Assembly: GCF_014196295.1 (NCBI RefSeq)
Contig: NZ_JACIDK010000001.1
Span: forward strand, 538,785 to 602,784
Direction: 5' to 3'
DNA: 64,000 bases
Source of the DNA: Phenylobacterium haematophilum
GTDB lineage: Bacteria > Pseudomonadota > Alphaproteobacteria > Caulobacterales > Caulobacteraceae
Shown here: positions 1 to 8,900 of the stretch, piece after piece
Numbering within the stretch: position 1 is the stretch's first letter
Layout: every line of letters starts with the position of its first letter
Made by a program: the position numbers and the translations under genes
Notes under the pieces: model-generated
What the model was told of the DNA's origin: nothing
Seen by the model: the letters and a program-made list of their open reading frames with translations, nothing else
Databases searched by the model: none

Positions 1-3000
1 CCTCGCGTTCGCCGATGCGCTGGACCGGATAGCGGTCCAGCACTCGCTCCAGCACCACGGGGCCGGCGGCATCTGTCGGCACGAACATCCTGAGCTTCCA
101 GGATATGATCTCGTGGAACAGGCCGTAGGCGTTGAGCCGCTCGCGCATCGTGTCGGTGAAGCCCGACAGCTCGATGCGCTCGGCGCCCATGATGCGGACG
201 CGGCGAAGTTGAAGCCCCTCGGCGAGGTCGAGGATGGTGCGGCCATCCATTAGCGCCACGAAAGCGTCGGCGGGCGTGAGCGTAGCTGCGCCGGTCGTGG
301 CGGCGTTGGCCGCCCAGGCCGGCGAGACCTTGCGGCCGACGATCCGCTCGCCCTCGTCGGTCTGGAGCCGATAGACACGGGTGGACTCGTTGGGCAGCCG
401 CTTCCAGATCGGCAGCAACAGACCGGCGACGACATGGATCGTGCTGTCGGAGAACTCCGGCACGTCCGCGACCTCGGCAGCCCAGGCCGTGGCGAAGGCG
501 TCGCCATCCGCGTCGGTCCAATGGGTCTCACCCATCATCTTTACCGGAACGGTGTGCGATTCCATCGGCCGGATCAGCCGGACGCGGCGTTCGATCTCAC
601 CATCGTCGAGCATGATCGAGGTGGCGGGGATCTGGACGGCAGAGCGGCCCGAGCGTTCGTTGATCAGCAGCCTGGCGCCGGGTTCGCCGAGATAGGCGAG
701 CGCGTCGTCCTGCGTGACCGGGCGGTTGCGCGTGCGCTGCGCGATGGTGAGCAGCCGGGTCTCCGCGCCCGTGCCCGGATGGGTGTAGATCGTCTGGCGG
801 CCGGTGACGGTGAAGCCTTCCGCTGTCAGCGTCTCCAGTCCGACATCGTAGATGCCGGCGGCGATGGCGCCCTCGATCTTGGCGGTGAGAAGCTGCTCGA
901 AGGCGGTAAACAGCACGCCCTGAAGCTCGATGGTCAGCGCCAGCAGCCGGTTGAGGAAGGTGGTGATCGGGGGCAGCTCGTCCTTGATGCCGTTCGCGTC
1001 CATCAGCTTCAGGCCGGTGGCGGACTCGAAGCGGTCGAGCGAGCAGCCTTCGACCTTGCCGCGCACCAGCAGGAGATAGAGCTGGCGCAGCGCATCGCGG
1101 GCGTAGGGGCTTTCCAGATTGTCCTCGGGGCGGAACAGGCCCTGGCCGCCGGTTTGGCGCTGGCCGCGGGTGATAGCGCCCAGCGTGTCCAGGCGGCGGG
1201 CGATGGTGGAGAGGAAGCGTTTCTCCGCCTTGACGTCCGTGGCGATGGGCCGGAACAGCGGCGGCTGCGCCTGGTTGGTCCGGTGCGTGCGGCCGAGGCC
1301 CTGGATGGCGGCGTCCGCTTTCCAGCCGGGTTCGAGCAGATAGTGGACGCGCAGCCGCGTGTTCCGCGCCGAAAGCTCGGCGTGATAGCTACGGCCGGTG
1401 CCGCCGGCGTCCGAGAAGATCAGGATGCGCTTGCTGTCATCCATGAACGCCTGGGTTTCGGCGAGATTAGCGGCGGCGGCCCGGTTCTCGACGACGAGAC
1501 GGTCGCCGCCCGAAGGCGTGCTCTTGCGGACGATTCGCCGCGAACGGCCCGTCACCTCGGCCACCAGCTCCGTCCCGAAATGCTGGACGATCTGATCGAG
1601 CGCGCCGGGCACAGGCGGCAAGGAGGCAAGCTGCGCGATCAGCTCGTCGCGGCGCGCGACGGCCTCGCGGCTTTCGACGGGCTGGCCATCGTGCGTGACC
1701 GGCCGCGACGACAGATTGCCCTCGCTGTCGGTGAACGGCTCGTAGAGCTGCACCGGGAAGGAATGGGCGAGGTAGTCGAGGACGTATTCCCTCGGCGTGA
1801 TGTCGACGCGAACGTCGTTCCATTCCTCGGTCGGCAGCTCGGCCAGCCGGCGCTCCATCAACGCCTCGCCCGTGGAGACGATCTGAATGACGGCGGCGTG
1901 GTCGGCTTCCAGGTCGCTGGTGATCGACCGGATCAGGGTCGGCGTCTTCATGCTGGTGAGCAGATGGCCGAAGAAACGCTGCTTGGCGCTCTCGAAGGCC
2001 GAGCGGGCGGCGGACTTGGCCTGCCGGTTAAGCGTGCCGGACGCGCCGGTGATATTGGCCGCCTCCATCGCCGCGTCGAGGTGGTTATGGATGATGGCGA
2101 AGGCCCCGGCATAGGCATCGTAGATGCGGGTCTGCTCGAGGGTCAGCGCGTGCTCGACCAGTTCGTATTCCACGCCGTCGAAGGAGAGCGAGCGGGCGGT
2201 GTAGAGGCCGAGCGCGCGCAGGTCGCGGGCCAGCACCTCCATCGCCGCGACGCCGCCGGCCTCGATCGCCTCGACGAACTCGGCGCGAGTGCTGAACGGA
2301 AAATCCTCGCCGCCCCACAGGCCGAGCCGCTGGGCGTAGGCGAGGTTGTGGACCGTCGTGGCGCCGGTCGCCGAGACATAGACGACGCGGGCGTTCGGCA
2401 GCGCGTGCTGGAGCCGCAGACCCGCGCGGCCCTGCTGCGAGGCGGCGACGTCGCCGCGTTCTCCCTTGCCGCCACCGGCGTTCTGCATTGCGTGCGCCTC
2501 GTCGAAAATGAGGACTCCGTCGAAGTCGGAGCCCAACCATTCGACGATCTGCCGGACGCGCGAAACCTTCTCGCCACGGTCGTCGGAGCGTAGCGTGGCA
2601 TAGGTCGTAAACAGGACGCCTTCTGGCAGCGTGATCGGCCGCCCCTGCGGGAAGCGCGACAGCGGCGTGACCAGCAGGCGCTCCATGCCGAGCGCCGACC
2701 AGTCGCGCTGCGCGTCCTCGATCAACTTGTCGGACTTCGAGATCCAGACCGCCTTGCGGCGGCCCTGGAGCCAGTTGTCGAGTATGATCGCGGCGGACTG
2801 ACGCCCTTTGCCGACGCCGGTGCCGTCACCGATCATGAAGCCGCGCCGGAAGCGCGCGGCGTTCGTCGCATCCTCGCGCGCGGCGGTGACGACATCGAAG
2901 GTGGCGTCCACCGTCCACGATCCGGCAAGATGATCGGAGTGAGCCTCGCCGGCATAAATGACGGTCTCGAGCTGCGCGTCGGAGAGCAGCTCGTGGATAT

Positions 3001-4339
3001 TGACCGGGAGGTGCGGCCGATAGCTCGGTCTGGGCGGGGCGACCGAAGCCATCGCCGCCGATTGCACCAGCCTGGTGGGGTGCGCCTGAGAACCGGCAAT
3101 ACGGATCGCCTGCAATCCGTATTCTTCATAGATGCCGTCCGACAAGCGGCCGCCTTCGCCCGCTAGGCCGTCCTGGGTCTCGTATGAGAGTGGCAGGCCC
3201 TCCGGCTCGGCCATCGGCACGGCAGCGGGGACGGCCTTGGCGGTGCGGTTGATATAGCCGCGCACGCTGCGAGGGACGGAAGCCGCGACGGTCGGGACCG
3301 TGAGGGAGGGGGCGACGGCGAGCCGTGTCGGCAGATGATCGTCGAGCCAGCCCAGCAGCGTGGCGGCGTTCGAGGCAACGCCGGGTGCGGCCGGGAACAC
3401 GGCCGGATCGTCGGCGGGCCGCTTGTCGATGACGGTCAGCCGCGTCGGAAACGTCGTGCCGTGTTTGGCATAGACCGCGCCGTCGATGGCGGCGGAGAAG
3501 ACGATGCGCCCGCGCTCCTGCAGGCGAATGAAGGCGTCCCGCCAGGCCAGATTGTCGGGCGCGAAGTTGGCGCCGGTGATCGTCACCAGTCTTCCGCCGG
3601 GAGCCAGACGCGCCAGCGCTGAGGCGACATGGCGATATGTGGTGTCGGCTATGCGGCCTTCGACATTGGCCATTGCGGAGAACGGCGGGTTCATCAGCAC
3701 GACGCTGGGCGTGACGGCGGGATCGAGATGATCATCGATCTGGGCCGCGTCGAAGCGGGTGACGGGAATGGCCGGGAAGAGAAGCGACAGCAGGCCGGCG
3801 CGGGTGTCGGCCAGCTCGTTGAGGACGAGCGCGCCGCCAGCGATCTCGGCGAAGATGGCGAACAGGCCGGTGCCGGCCGAAGGCTCCAGCACCCGGTCGG
3901 CCGGAGTGATTGCCGCGGCGTGGGCGGCGACGAGGCCGAGCGGGATCGGCGTCGAGAATTGCTGGAAGGTCTGGCTCTCCGTCGACCGACGTGTATGCGT
4001 CGGCAGAAGGTTGGCGATTTTCGACAGCGCGGACAGCCGCGCAGCCGGAGACCCGGCTTTGCGGAAAAGCGCACGTCCGTATTTGCGGAGGAACAGGACG
4101 GTCGCCGCCTCGCAGGCGTCATAGGCCGTCTTCCAGTCCCAGGCGCCGGTGGCGTCCGATGCGCCGAAGGCGGTCTCCATCGCCACACGCAGGGCGGCGG
4201 CGTCGACGCGCTCGCCGCGTTCGAGATGGGGCAGCAGCAGACCGGCGGCCGTGAAGATGGCGCCGGCGGGTTCGGGATTGGAGCCGAGCGGAAGCGGCGC
4301 GGCGGCGGACGCCGCCACGGATGCGGAAATCAGGGTCAT
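1..4339 (-). CDS. Strawberry-notch/DarB-like methyltransferase-helicase (C-terminus cut by window edge)
   Basis: The minus-strand frame is open from the ATG at 4339 to the left edge, about 1446 codons without a stop, so the C-terminus is missing. Near residues 150-156 it has EPSAGTG (SAM-binding motif I) and at about 217-220 NPPF, the motif IV of N6-adenine methyltransferases. A Walker A-like GDGTGVGKGRQ lies near 502-512, a DEAH box near 612-615, and the strawberry-notch helicase C-terminal signatures SDAGGTGRSYHAE and IQGLGRTHRTNQ near 974 and 1010-1022. A methyltransferase fused to an SF2 helicase is the layout known for phage P1 DarB and for large island proteins thought to protect incoming DNA from restriction. 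Its location with an ArdC gene on a mobile element fits that role, which is inference. The gene is preceded by the leader element shared with the ParB-like and ArdC genes. Confidence 0.85.
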   Translation of the reverse strand, partial: MTLISASVAASAAAPLPLGSNPEPAGAIFTAAGLLLPHLERGERVDAAALRVAMETAFGASDATGAWDWKTAYDACEAATVLFLRKYGRALFRKAGSPAARLSALSKIANLLPTHTRRSTESQTFQQFSTPIPLGLVAAHAAAITPADRVLEPSAGTGLFAIFAEIAGGALVLNELADTRAGLLSLLFPAIPVTRFDAAQIDDHLDPAVTPSVVLMNPPFSAMANVEGRIADTTYRHVASALARLAPGGRLVTITGANFAPDNLAWRDAFIRLQERGRIVFSAAIDGAVYAKHGTTFPTRLTVIDKRPADDPAVFPAAPGVASNAATLLGWLDDHLPTRLAVAPSLTVPTVAASVPRSVRGYINRTAKAVPAAVPMAEPEGLPLSYETQDGLAGEGGRLSDGIYEEYGLQAIRIAGSQAHPTRLVQSAAMASVAPPRPSYRPHLPVNIHELLSDAQLETVIYAGEAHSDHLAGSWTVDATFDVVTAAREDATNAARFRRGFMIGDGTGVGKGRQSAAIILDNWLQGRRKAVWISKSDKLIEDAQRDWSALGMERLLVTPLSRFPQGRPITLPEGVLFTTYATLRSDDRGEKVSRVRQIVEWLGSDFDGVLIFDEAHAMQNAGGGKGERGDVAASQQGRAGLRLQHALPNARVVYVSATGATTVHNLAYAQRLGLWGGEDFPFSTRAEFVEAIEAGGVAAMEVLARDLRALGLYTARSLSFDGVEYELVEHALTLEQTRIYDAYAGAFAIIHNHLDAAMEAANITGASGTLNRQAKSAARSAFESAKQRFFGHLLTSMKTPTLIRSITSDLEADHAAVIQIVSTGEALMERRLAELPTEEWNDVRVDITPREYVLDYLAHSFPVQLYEPFTDSEGNLSSRPVTHDGQPVESREAVARRDELIAQLASLPPVPGALDQIVQHFGTELVAEVTGRSRRIVRKSTPSGGDRLVVENRAAAANLAETQAFMDDSKRILIFSDAGGTGRSYHAELSARNTRLRVHYLLEPGWKADAAIQGLGRTHRTNQAQPPLFRPIATDVKAEKRFLSTIARRLDTLGAITRGQRQTGGQGLFRPEDNLESPYARDALRQLYLLLVRGKVEGCSLDRFESATGLKLMDANGIKDELPPITTFLNRLLALTIELQGVLFTAFEQLLTAKIEGAIAAGIYDVGLETLTAEGFTVTGRQTIYTHPGTGAETRLLTIAQRTRNRPVTQDDALAYLGEPGARLLINERSGRSAVQIPATSIMLDDGEIERRVRLIRPMESHTVPVKMMGETHWTDADGDAFATAWAAEVADVPEFSDSTIHVVAGLLLPIWKRLPNESTRVYRLQTDEGERIVGRKVSPAWAANAATTGAATLTPADAFVALMDGRTILDLAEGLQLRRVRIMGAERIELSGFTDTMRERLNAYGLFHEIISWKLRMFVPTDAAGPVVLERVLDRYPVQRIGERE

Positions 4340-4348
4340 GATGTGAGC

Positions 4349-4438
4349 CTTAAGGAGAGCGGAAACGGACGAGCCGCGCGGCGCTCTCTCTCGACCGCAC
4401 CGGCTCAAACCCGTTCCGGCCGCCCTCTCACTCTCGGG
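4349..4438 (-). promoter_or_regulatory. Shared hairpin leader, copy A (upstream of the methyltransferase-helicase)
   Basis: On the minus strand a 19-base box (4419-4437) identical to one at 7766-7784 is followed by a potential hairpin. The outer arm 4411-4417 (GGAACGG) can pair with 4361-4368 with one bulge, and the inner arm GAGCCG (4401-4406) pairs perfectly with CGGCTC (4371-4376). The loop carries GGTCGAGAGAGAG, also present in copy B. The hairpin ends just before GGAG-type bases upstream of the ATG. It is probably a 5' UTR control element; the mechanism is unknown. Confidence 0.5.
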
Positions 4439-4448
4439 ACGCCGGCAT

Positions 4449-4485
4449 GGAAAAAGCGCCCGACCGTTAGGTGGGGCGCTTTTCC
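4449..4485 (-). terminator. Intrinsic terminator of the small-gene operon
   Basis: The inverted repeat AAAAGCGCCC / GGGCGCTTTT encloses an 11-base loop and is followed on the minus strand by a run of five T. It begins only a few bases past the stop of the last small gene at 4491, so it probably ends that operon before the helicase gene. Confidence 0.7.
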
Positions 4486-4490
4486 GGGGA

Positions 4491-4787
4491 TCAGTTCCAG
4501 TGTCCGTCCGCAATCTCGCAGGCGACGAGCGCGCGGGCCTTGCGGATCAGGTCATTGCCGCAGGTGTCGACATGGCCGAAGAACCTGGCGCGCGCGCCGT
4601 TCTCGGCCCAATCGGCATAGGCGCAATATTCGCGAGCCTCGGATCGGAAGGCTCGCATGTCGTTGGCCCAGTGCGGCTTGGGCTCGATGACCACGGTGAT
4701 GCCGTCCCTGGTTTCCGGCCAGGGCAGAGACCGTTCGTGCGGCGGATGCTGGCGATCCGCCGCGAAGATGGCGTCGATGTCGGTCAT
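4491..4787 (-). CDS. Small hypothetical protein of a mobile-element operon (98 aa)
   Basis: This is the third gene of a minus-strand operon. Its ATG overlaps the stop of the preceding gene in an ATGA junction, which argues for translational coupling and for a real gene. The 98-residue product is soluble, rich in Trp, Arg and Ala, and has two cysteines and no transmembrane segment. I do not recognise a domain. A terminator hairpin follows directly. Similar small conserved hypotheticals are common between the ParB-like and helicase genes of alphaproteobacterial conjugative elements; no function can be assigned. Confidence 0.65.
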   Translation of the reverse strand: MTDIDAIFAADRQHPPHERSLPWPETRDGITVVIEPKPHWANDMRAFRSEAREYCAYADWAENGARARFFGHVDTCGNDLIRKARALVACEIADGHWN

Positions 4788-5047
4788 GGCGCCTCTCCCG
4801 GCTCGGGGCGCACGAAGCCTTCGGGATCGCCGGGATCGGGCGGTAGATAGGCGTCATAGGGATTGCCGTCGGCGAGATGGCCGAAGGGCGTGAAGACGTA
4901 ATCGCCATCGTCCCGCCCCACGACGCAGATGACGTAGCGCGGGCTGCCCGTCACCGCGTCGAGGCATTCCATGAGGGCGAGATTGCCGTCGCCCGCCGCG
5001 CGCAGCAGGGTCTGGAAATTGGTCCGGGCGTAGGAGGGGATGCTCAT
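4784..5047 (-). CDS. DUF6117-like small protein (87 aa)
   Basis: This is the middle gene of the three-gene operon, overlapping both neighbours by 4 bases (ATGA). The start at 5047 is chosen because the frame is also open upstream but that sequence belongs to the preceding gene. The N-terminus MSIPSYARTNFQTLLRAA and the later LMECLDAVTG and VFTPFGHLADGNPYDAYLPP stretches match what I recall as the DUF6117 family of conjugative elements. The product is small, acidic and cytosolic. Function is unknown; the family name is from memory and needs a profile search. Confidence 0.7.
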   Translation of the reverse strand: MSIPSYARTNFQTLLRAAGDGNLALMECLDAVTGSPRYVICVVGRDDGDYVFTPFGHLADGNPYDAYLPPDPGDPEGFVRPEPGEAP

Positions 5048-5460
5048 AGCGGGCCTCCCTCGCCGGAGATGGTCTGATCGAGCCAGCCATCGGTGTAGAT
5101 CCAGTCCACGGTCTCGCCGGTGGTGAGGTCGAGGACATGCGCGCCCCCGCCGAATCCATCGAGCCGGGGCTTCGAGCAGGTGTTGGCGTATTGGAAGCCC
5201 CATCTGCCTTTGAGGCCGAACTCGGCGGCGCAGTGCTTCACGAAGTGGATGAGACGCTCGGGATCGCCGGTCACGTCGTCACGCATCCAGAGCTGGCTGC
5301 CGCCATGCTCCGGCTGGATCGAGAGGAGGAAACCTTCGGAGGGCGGTTCCTCCGATGCGCCGTCCTCGGACAGGCGGTTGTAGAGATCGAGCGCGCGGGC
5401 GGCGTTCTCGGGCGTGCCGACGTCGAGCAGGCACGAGAAATGGGTGAAATAGTCGGCCAT
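5044..5460 (-). CDS. Hypothetical mobile-element protein (138 aa)
   Basis: This is the first gene of the operon. The ATG at 5460 follows a GGAGCC ribosome-binding site at good spacing; the frame is open further upstream, but without a better start. The product begins MADYFTHFSCLL and has a conserved-looking C-terminal part containing HVLDLTTGETVDWIYTDGW. It has no signal peptide or membrane segment. It overlaps the next gene by 4 bases. Proteins of this shape are typical cargo of conjugative elements, but no biochemical role is known to me. Confidence 0.65.
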   Translation of the reverse strand: MADYFTHFSCLLDVGTPENAARALDLYNRLSEDGASEEPPSEGFLLSIQPEHGGSQLWMRDDVTGDPERLIHFVKHCAAEFGLKGRWGFQYANTCSKPRLDGFGGGAHVLDLTTGETVDWIYTDGWLDQTISGEGGPL

Positions 5461-5556
5461 GTTAGGCTCCTGAAACGAGCAAGCCCGGCGCGATGGCCGG
5501 GCTGCGGTTGATCTGAGAATGTGCGGGACGGCCGGAGCCATCCCGCGTTGAAGCAG

Positions 5557-7698
5557 CTATTCGGCCGCGATCGTCAGGGTGTCTTCGTCCTCGATCTCAT
5601 CGGTTTCGTCGTCGCCATCCCCGCTGAGGAAGTCCGGCAAGGCGGCATCGTCTCCGGCGTCTGCCTCCGTGCCAGGTTCGATGGTCTGCCCATCGTCGAG
5701 GTCGACCAGGCGCAGCGGCTCCGGCAGCCAGCCGGTGTCGGCCAGCAGGCGCTCGGCCTCCTTGGCCATGTCGCCCTTCTTCAGATGGTCGATGAGCTGG
5801 GCAGCCCGCTCGCCCGCACCTTCGCGCACGGCTTCGAGGATGCGGGGCTTGGTGACGCGGCCGAGATAGTTGCCGACCGTCGGCCTCCAGCCCGCCGCCA
5901 CCATGTCGAGGCCGGTGGCTCGTGCCAGCCGGTCAGCCTGCGAGAGGCGCACGTCCAGCCCATGCTGGCTGACGCCCGATCCGCTGTAGGGATTGGGCCG
6001 CTCGAACAGGGCGTTCACACCGTAGCTGACGCAATGGGCGAGCAGATCGAGGCGCGTGCCGGGGTCGAGCAGGGAGAGCCAGTCCCACAGAGCCTGGTCG
6101 TCGTCGGGAACGTGATTGCCCCAGCGCTCCTGTCGCTCGGCGACCTCGCGTGCGGGCGGGCTGTCCTTCAACTCCTCGGACTGTGCCGAGAAGAAGATAT
6201 GATTGACGCGGGCCTCAAGGCAGCCGGCAGGTGCGGTGCGCCGGAAGGTGTCGCTGACCAGCTTGTGCAGCAGCATGGTCAAGGCGACGTCGGGATGTTC
6301 CGCAACCGCGTTGCGCAGCGCCAAGGTGCGATGCGCGGTCAGCTCGATAACGAGGCGCTCGGGTAACGGCTTGATGCCGTCCTCCTCATCGTCCTCCGGA
6401 TCCGCGGGCTGGCCGCCGATGGTGATGACTGCGCGTTGAACGGCAGGCGTGGCCTGCTGGCCCGCTTCACCGTCAACCTCGTGCGCATCGCTGCCATCGG
6501 TCTCGACGGGACGTTCATCCTCGGGACGGACATAGCCGCGATCCACCGACAGCGAGCCGTCGGCATCGAGGCTGATGAAAACGCCGGCCAAGGCGATGTC
6601 GGCCGGATCGTAGATCGTCGGGCGCTGCTCGATGGCGTCGAGCGCCTGTTCAATCTCGCCGAGACGTGCGTCGATCTCGTCCGGCAACTCGTCGGCTTCG
6701 GCGTATTCGGCTTCGAGTCGGTCGTATTCGTCGCGCAGCGCTTCGCGGGTGGCGCTCTCCTCCTCGGTCAGGTCGACCGTTACGCCAACAAGCGCCCGAA
6801 GTCCGTGCTGGTGGCCGTAGGGAAAGCTCAAGGCGGCCTCGACCCATTTCCAGCCTTCGCTTGCGATCTCGTCGGCGGTGGTCTTCAGCTTCTCGGCCAC
6901 CAGGCGGTCGAGCAGGGCCGGATCTTGCAGCCAGCCACCATCGTCCGACTGGAACAGGTCGCGCAGCACGACGCCGCTGGCCGCCTCGTAAGCCTCGACG
7001 CCGATGAAGACGGCCCTTTTGTCGGAGGCGCGTACCGAGGTCTCGGTCAGCATCCGACGGATCTGATAGGGCTCCTTCTGCCAGCTATCCTTGACTGCCT
7101 CCCAGACCTGTTCCTGACGGGCATGGTCGGAGCTGACGGTGAAGGCCATGAGCTGTTCGAGCGTCATGCCATCCTCGGCATAGATATCGAGCAAAGTCGG
7201 CGAGACGGAGGCGAGGCGAAGGCGCTGCTTCACGACATTGACACCGACGAAGAAGGCGGCGGCGATGGCTTCCTCGGTCATGCCCTTGTCGCGCAGCCCC
7301 AAGAAGGCGCGGAACTGGTCGAGTGGATGCAGCGGTGCGCGCTCCATGTTCTCGACCAGCGACACCTCGTCGACCAGGATGTCGCTGTTGGCGTCGCCGA
7401 CGACGCAGGGCACCGGCGCGGTCTTGGCCAGGCGCTTCTGCTTCGCGAGCAGTTCGAGCGCCCGATAGCGACGGCCGCCGGCGGGTACCTCGAACATGCC
7501 GGTCTCGGCGCCATCGGCGTCGAGGACCGGACGGACATGGAGGCTCTGGATGAGGCCGCGCCGGGCGATGGACTCGGCCAGCTCCTCGACCGAGACGCCG
7601 GCCTTGACGCGCCGGACATTGGACTGGCTCAGCACCAGCTTGTTGAAGGGGATGTCGCGCGCCGACGATAGGATGATTTTCTGAATGGCAGTCGCCAT
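5557..7698 (-). CDS. ParB/RepB/Spo0J-domain nuclease-like protein of a conjugative element (713 aa)
   Basis: The N-terminal 170 residues form a ParB-like module: SQSNVRR (24-30), GGRRYRA (74-80), ENMERAPLHP (116-125) and a helix-turn-helix near 138-165. The long C-terminal part is helical and acidic, ending in a run of Asp and Glu. Canonical chromosomal ParB is about 300 residues, so this is the long island/plasmid type, often next to ArdC and strawberry-notch genes. No parA is visible, so a partition role is doubtful; DNA binding or transcription control of the element is more likely (inference). The ATG at 7698 is preceded by GGAG; an upstream extension would translate the conserved leader and was rejected. 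Confidence 0.85.
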   Translation of the reverse strand: MATAIQKIILSSARDIPFNKLVLSQSNVRRVKAGVSVEELAESIARRGLIQSLHVRPVLDADGAETGMFEVPAGGRRYRALELLAKQKRLAKTAPVPCVVGDANSDILVDEVSLVENMERAPLHPLDQFRAFLGLRDKGMTEEAIAAAFFVGVNVVKQRLRLASVSPTLLDIYAEDGMTLEQLMAFTVSSDHARQEQVWEAVKDSWQKEPYQIRRMLTETSVRASDKRAVFIGVEAYEAASGVVLRDLFQSDDGGWLQDPALLDRLVAEKLKTTADEIASEGWKWVEAALSFPYGHQHGLRALVGVTVDLTEEESATREALRDEYDRLEAEYAEADELPDEIDARLGEIEQALDAIEQRPTIYDPADIALAGVFISLDADGSLSVDRGYVRPEDERPVETDGSDAHEVDGEAGQQATPAVQRAVITIGGQPADPEDDEEDGIKPLPERLVIELTAHRTLALRNAVAEHPDVALTMLLHKLVSDTFRRTAPAGCLEARVNHIFFSAQSEELKDSPPAREVAERQERWGNHVPDDDQALWDWLSLLDPGTRLDLLAHCVSYGVNALFERPNPYSGSGVSQHGLDVRLSQADRLARATGLDMVAAGWRPTVGNYLGRVTKPRILEAVREGAGERAAQLIDHLKKGDMAKEAERLLADTGWLPEPLRLVDLDDGQTIEPGTEADAGDDAALPDFLSGDGDDETDEIEDEDTLTIAAE

Positions 7699-7785
7699 GT
7701 TCGTTACTCCGCGACGGGCGGCCGGGAGCCTCTCTCTCGACCTCCAACCCGTCACGAAGCGAAGCGCCGCCCTCTCACTCTCGGA
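7699..7785 (-). promoter_or_regulatory. Shared hairpin leader, copy B (upstream of the ParB-like gene)
   Basis: On the minus strand the 19-base box 7766-7784 is identical to copy A. Downstream, GTGACGGG (7755-7748) pairs with CCCGTCGC (7718-7711) over 8 positions with one G-U pair; an inner GGAG/CTCC arm is possible. The 3' arm ends immediately before the GGAG ribosome-binding site, so folding could affect translation. Confidence 0.55.
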
Positions 7786-7857
7786 GTGCAGCGCCAGGCG
7801 GGCGGCAAGGCGCAAAGCCGGAAGCCCGCTTCTCCGCCTTTCCGGTTTTCAGGCTCG

Positions 7858-8808
7858 TTACGCCGCCCGCCGTTCGTGGTCGGCCGCATCGACGTCGGCG
7901 CCCGGCAGGAACCCGAGCAGCCAGTCGGCCGCCTTGCTGGCCTGGGAAGCTGCGCGCACGATGGCGCGATTGTCCTCGCGCAGCACCTCGAGCCAGGAGC
8001 CGATATAGTCGGCATGGCGGACGGTAGGGGTGATGCCGAGCGAGGCGCAGCAGAAGGCCGCGTTGATCTCGGCGACCAGCTCCTCGAAGGCGTATTTCTT
8101 CGAGCCGAACGAACCCGAGAAATCGCGGTTCAGGCGCGAGGGGTGGCCTGTGGCATGTCCCAGCTCGTGCAAGGCCGTCCTGTGCCAGTTGATCGGCTCG
8201 AAATATGCCTGGGGCGGCGGCACCTGCACATAGTCGAGCGCAGGGACATAGAAAGCGCGGTCCCCGCCGATGCGGAAGTCGATGCCGGTGGCCCGGATCA
8301 GGGCCTCGACCTGCGGCTCGATGAGGCCGGGCGGAGGCGGTGGAGACACAATGGCGACATCCTCCGGTAGGCCGTCACATTGCGCCGCGTTGAACACCGT
8401 GAAGCGCTTGAGGAACGGGATCGCGGCCGCTTCCTCGCCGGCCTCGCGGGCGCGGCGCTTCTCGTCCTCCGGCGTGAAACGGTCGGCATAGACGACGGTG
8501 GTGCCGCGTTCGCCCCGGCGGACATTGCCGCCGAGTGACAGGGCCTGGCGGAAGGTGAGCCAGCTCTGGCCGGGAAAGCCGTGCTGGATCACGGCACCCC
8601 ATAGGATCAGCACATTGATCCCCGAATAATGCCGCCCGGTCGCGGCGTTCCTCGGCATAGCGAGGGGCGCCTTGACCGAGGCCGATCCCCAGGGCTGGAC
8701 CCAGGGGAAGCGGCCTGCCTCAAGCTCGGCTATGATCTTGCAGGTGATGTCGTCGTAAAGGCTCGCCCGATCCGAGGCGAGGTGTGCGCTGGCGTCTTTC
8801 CTGAACAT
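7858..8808 (-). CDS. ardC: ArdC-family antirestriction protein
   Basis: The 316-residue product has the ArdC N-terminal ssDNA-binding domain (about residues 15-145, with GRHYSGINVLILW) and a C-terminal zinc-metallopeptidase-like domain with HELGH at 214-218 and a downstream FEELVAE (about 242-248) offering the third ligand. ArdC proteins bind single-stranded DNA and protect incoming conjugative DNA from restriction. The start at 8808 follows a GGAG motif within the shared leader. Together with the helicase-methyltransferase this gives the element two candidate antirestriction functions. Confidence 0.9.
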   Translation of the reverse strand: MFRKDASAHLASDRASLYDDITCKIIAELEAGRFPWVQPWGSASVKAPLAMPRNAATGRHYSGINVLILWGAVIQHGFPGQSWLTFRQALSLGGNVRRGERGTTVVYADRFTPEDEKRRAREAGEEAAAIPFLKRFTVFNAAQCDGLPEDVAIVSPPPPPGLIEPQVEALIRATGIDFRIGGDRAFYVPALDYVQVPPPQAYFEPINWHRTALHELGHATGHPSRLNRDFSGSFGSKKYAFEELVAEINAAFCCASLGITPTVRHADYIGSWLEVLREDNRAIVRAASQASKAADWLLGFLPGADVDAADHERRAA

Positions 8809-8890
8809 CGCGGTTCTCCGCGACGGGCGCCGGAGACCCTTCTCCAGTCCTCAACCCGTCACGGAAAATCCGGTCTGCACTCTCACTCTA
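8809..8890 (-). promoter_or_regulatory. Shared hairpin leader, copy C (upstream of ardC)
   Basis: The minus-strand box near 8876-8889 is a diverged form of the box in copies A and B. GTGACGGG (8862-8855) pairs with CCCGTCGC (8827-8820), exactly as in copy B. The inner arm differs in sequence but is a strong hairpin: CTGGAGA (8847-8841), loop AGGG, TCTCCGG (8836-8830). Conservation of the fold while the inner arm changes suggests an RNA structure. Confidence 0.55.
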
Positions 8891-8900
8891 ATGGGGGCGT

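Noticed and set aside
434..2593. Long plus-strand open frame of about 719 codons
   Set aside because: It lies antisense to the methyltransferase-helicase, has no recognisable domain, and its Gly/Arg/Val-rich product is what GC-rich antisense frames give.
6436..7671. Plus-strand open frame of 411 codons
   Set aside because: Antisense shadow of the ParB-like gene, whose motifs are clear on the minus strand.
7699..7815. N-terminal extension of the ParB-like protein by 39 residues
   Set aside because: The extension would translate the leader element shared with two other genes; the ATG at 7698 has a good GGAG.
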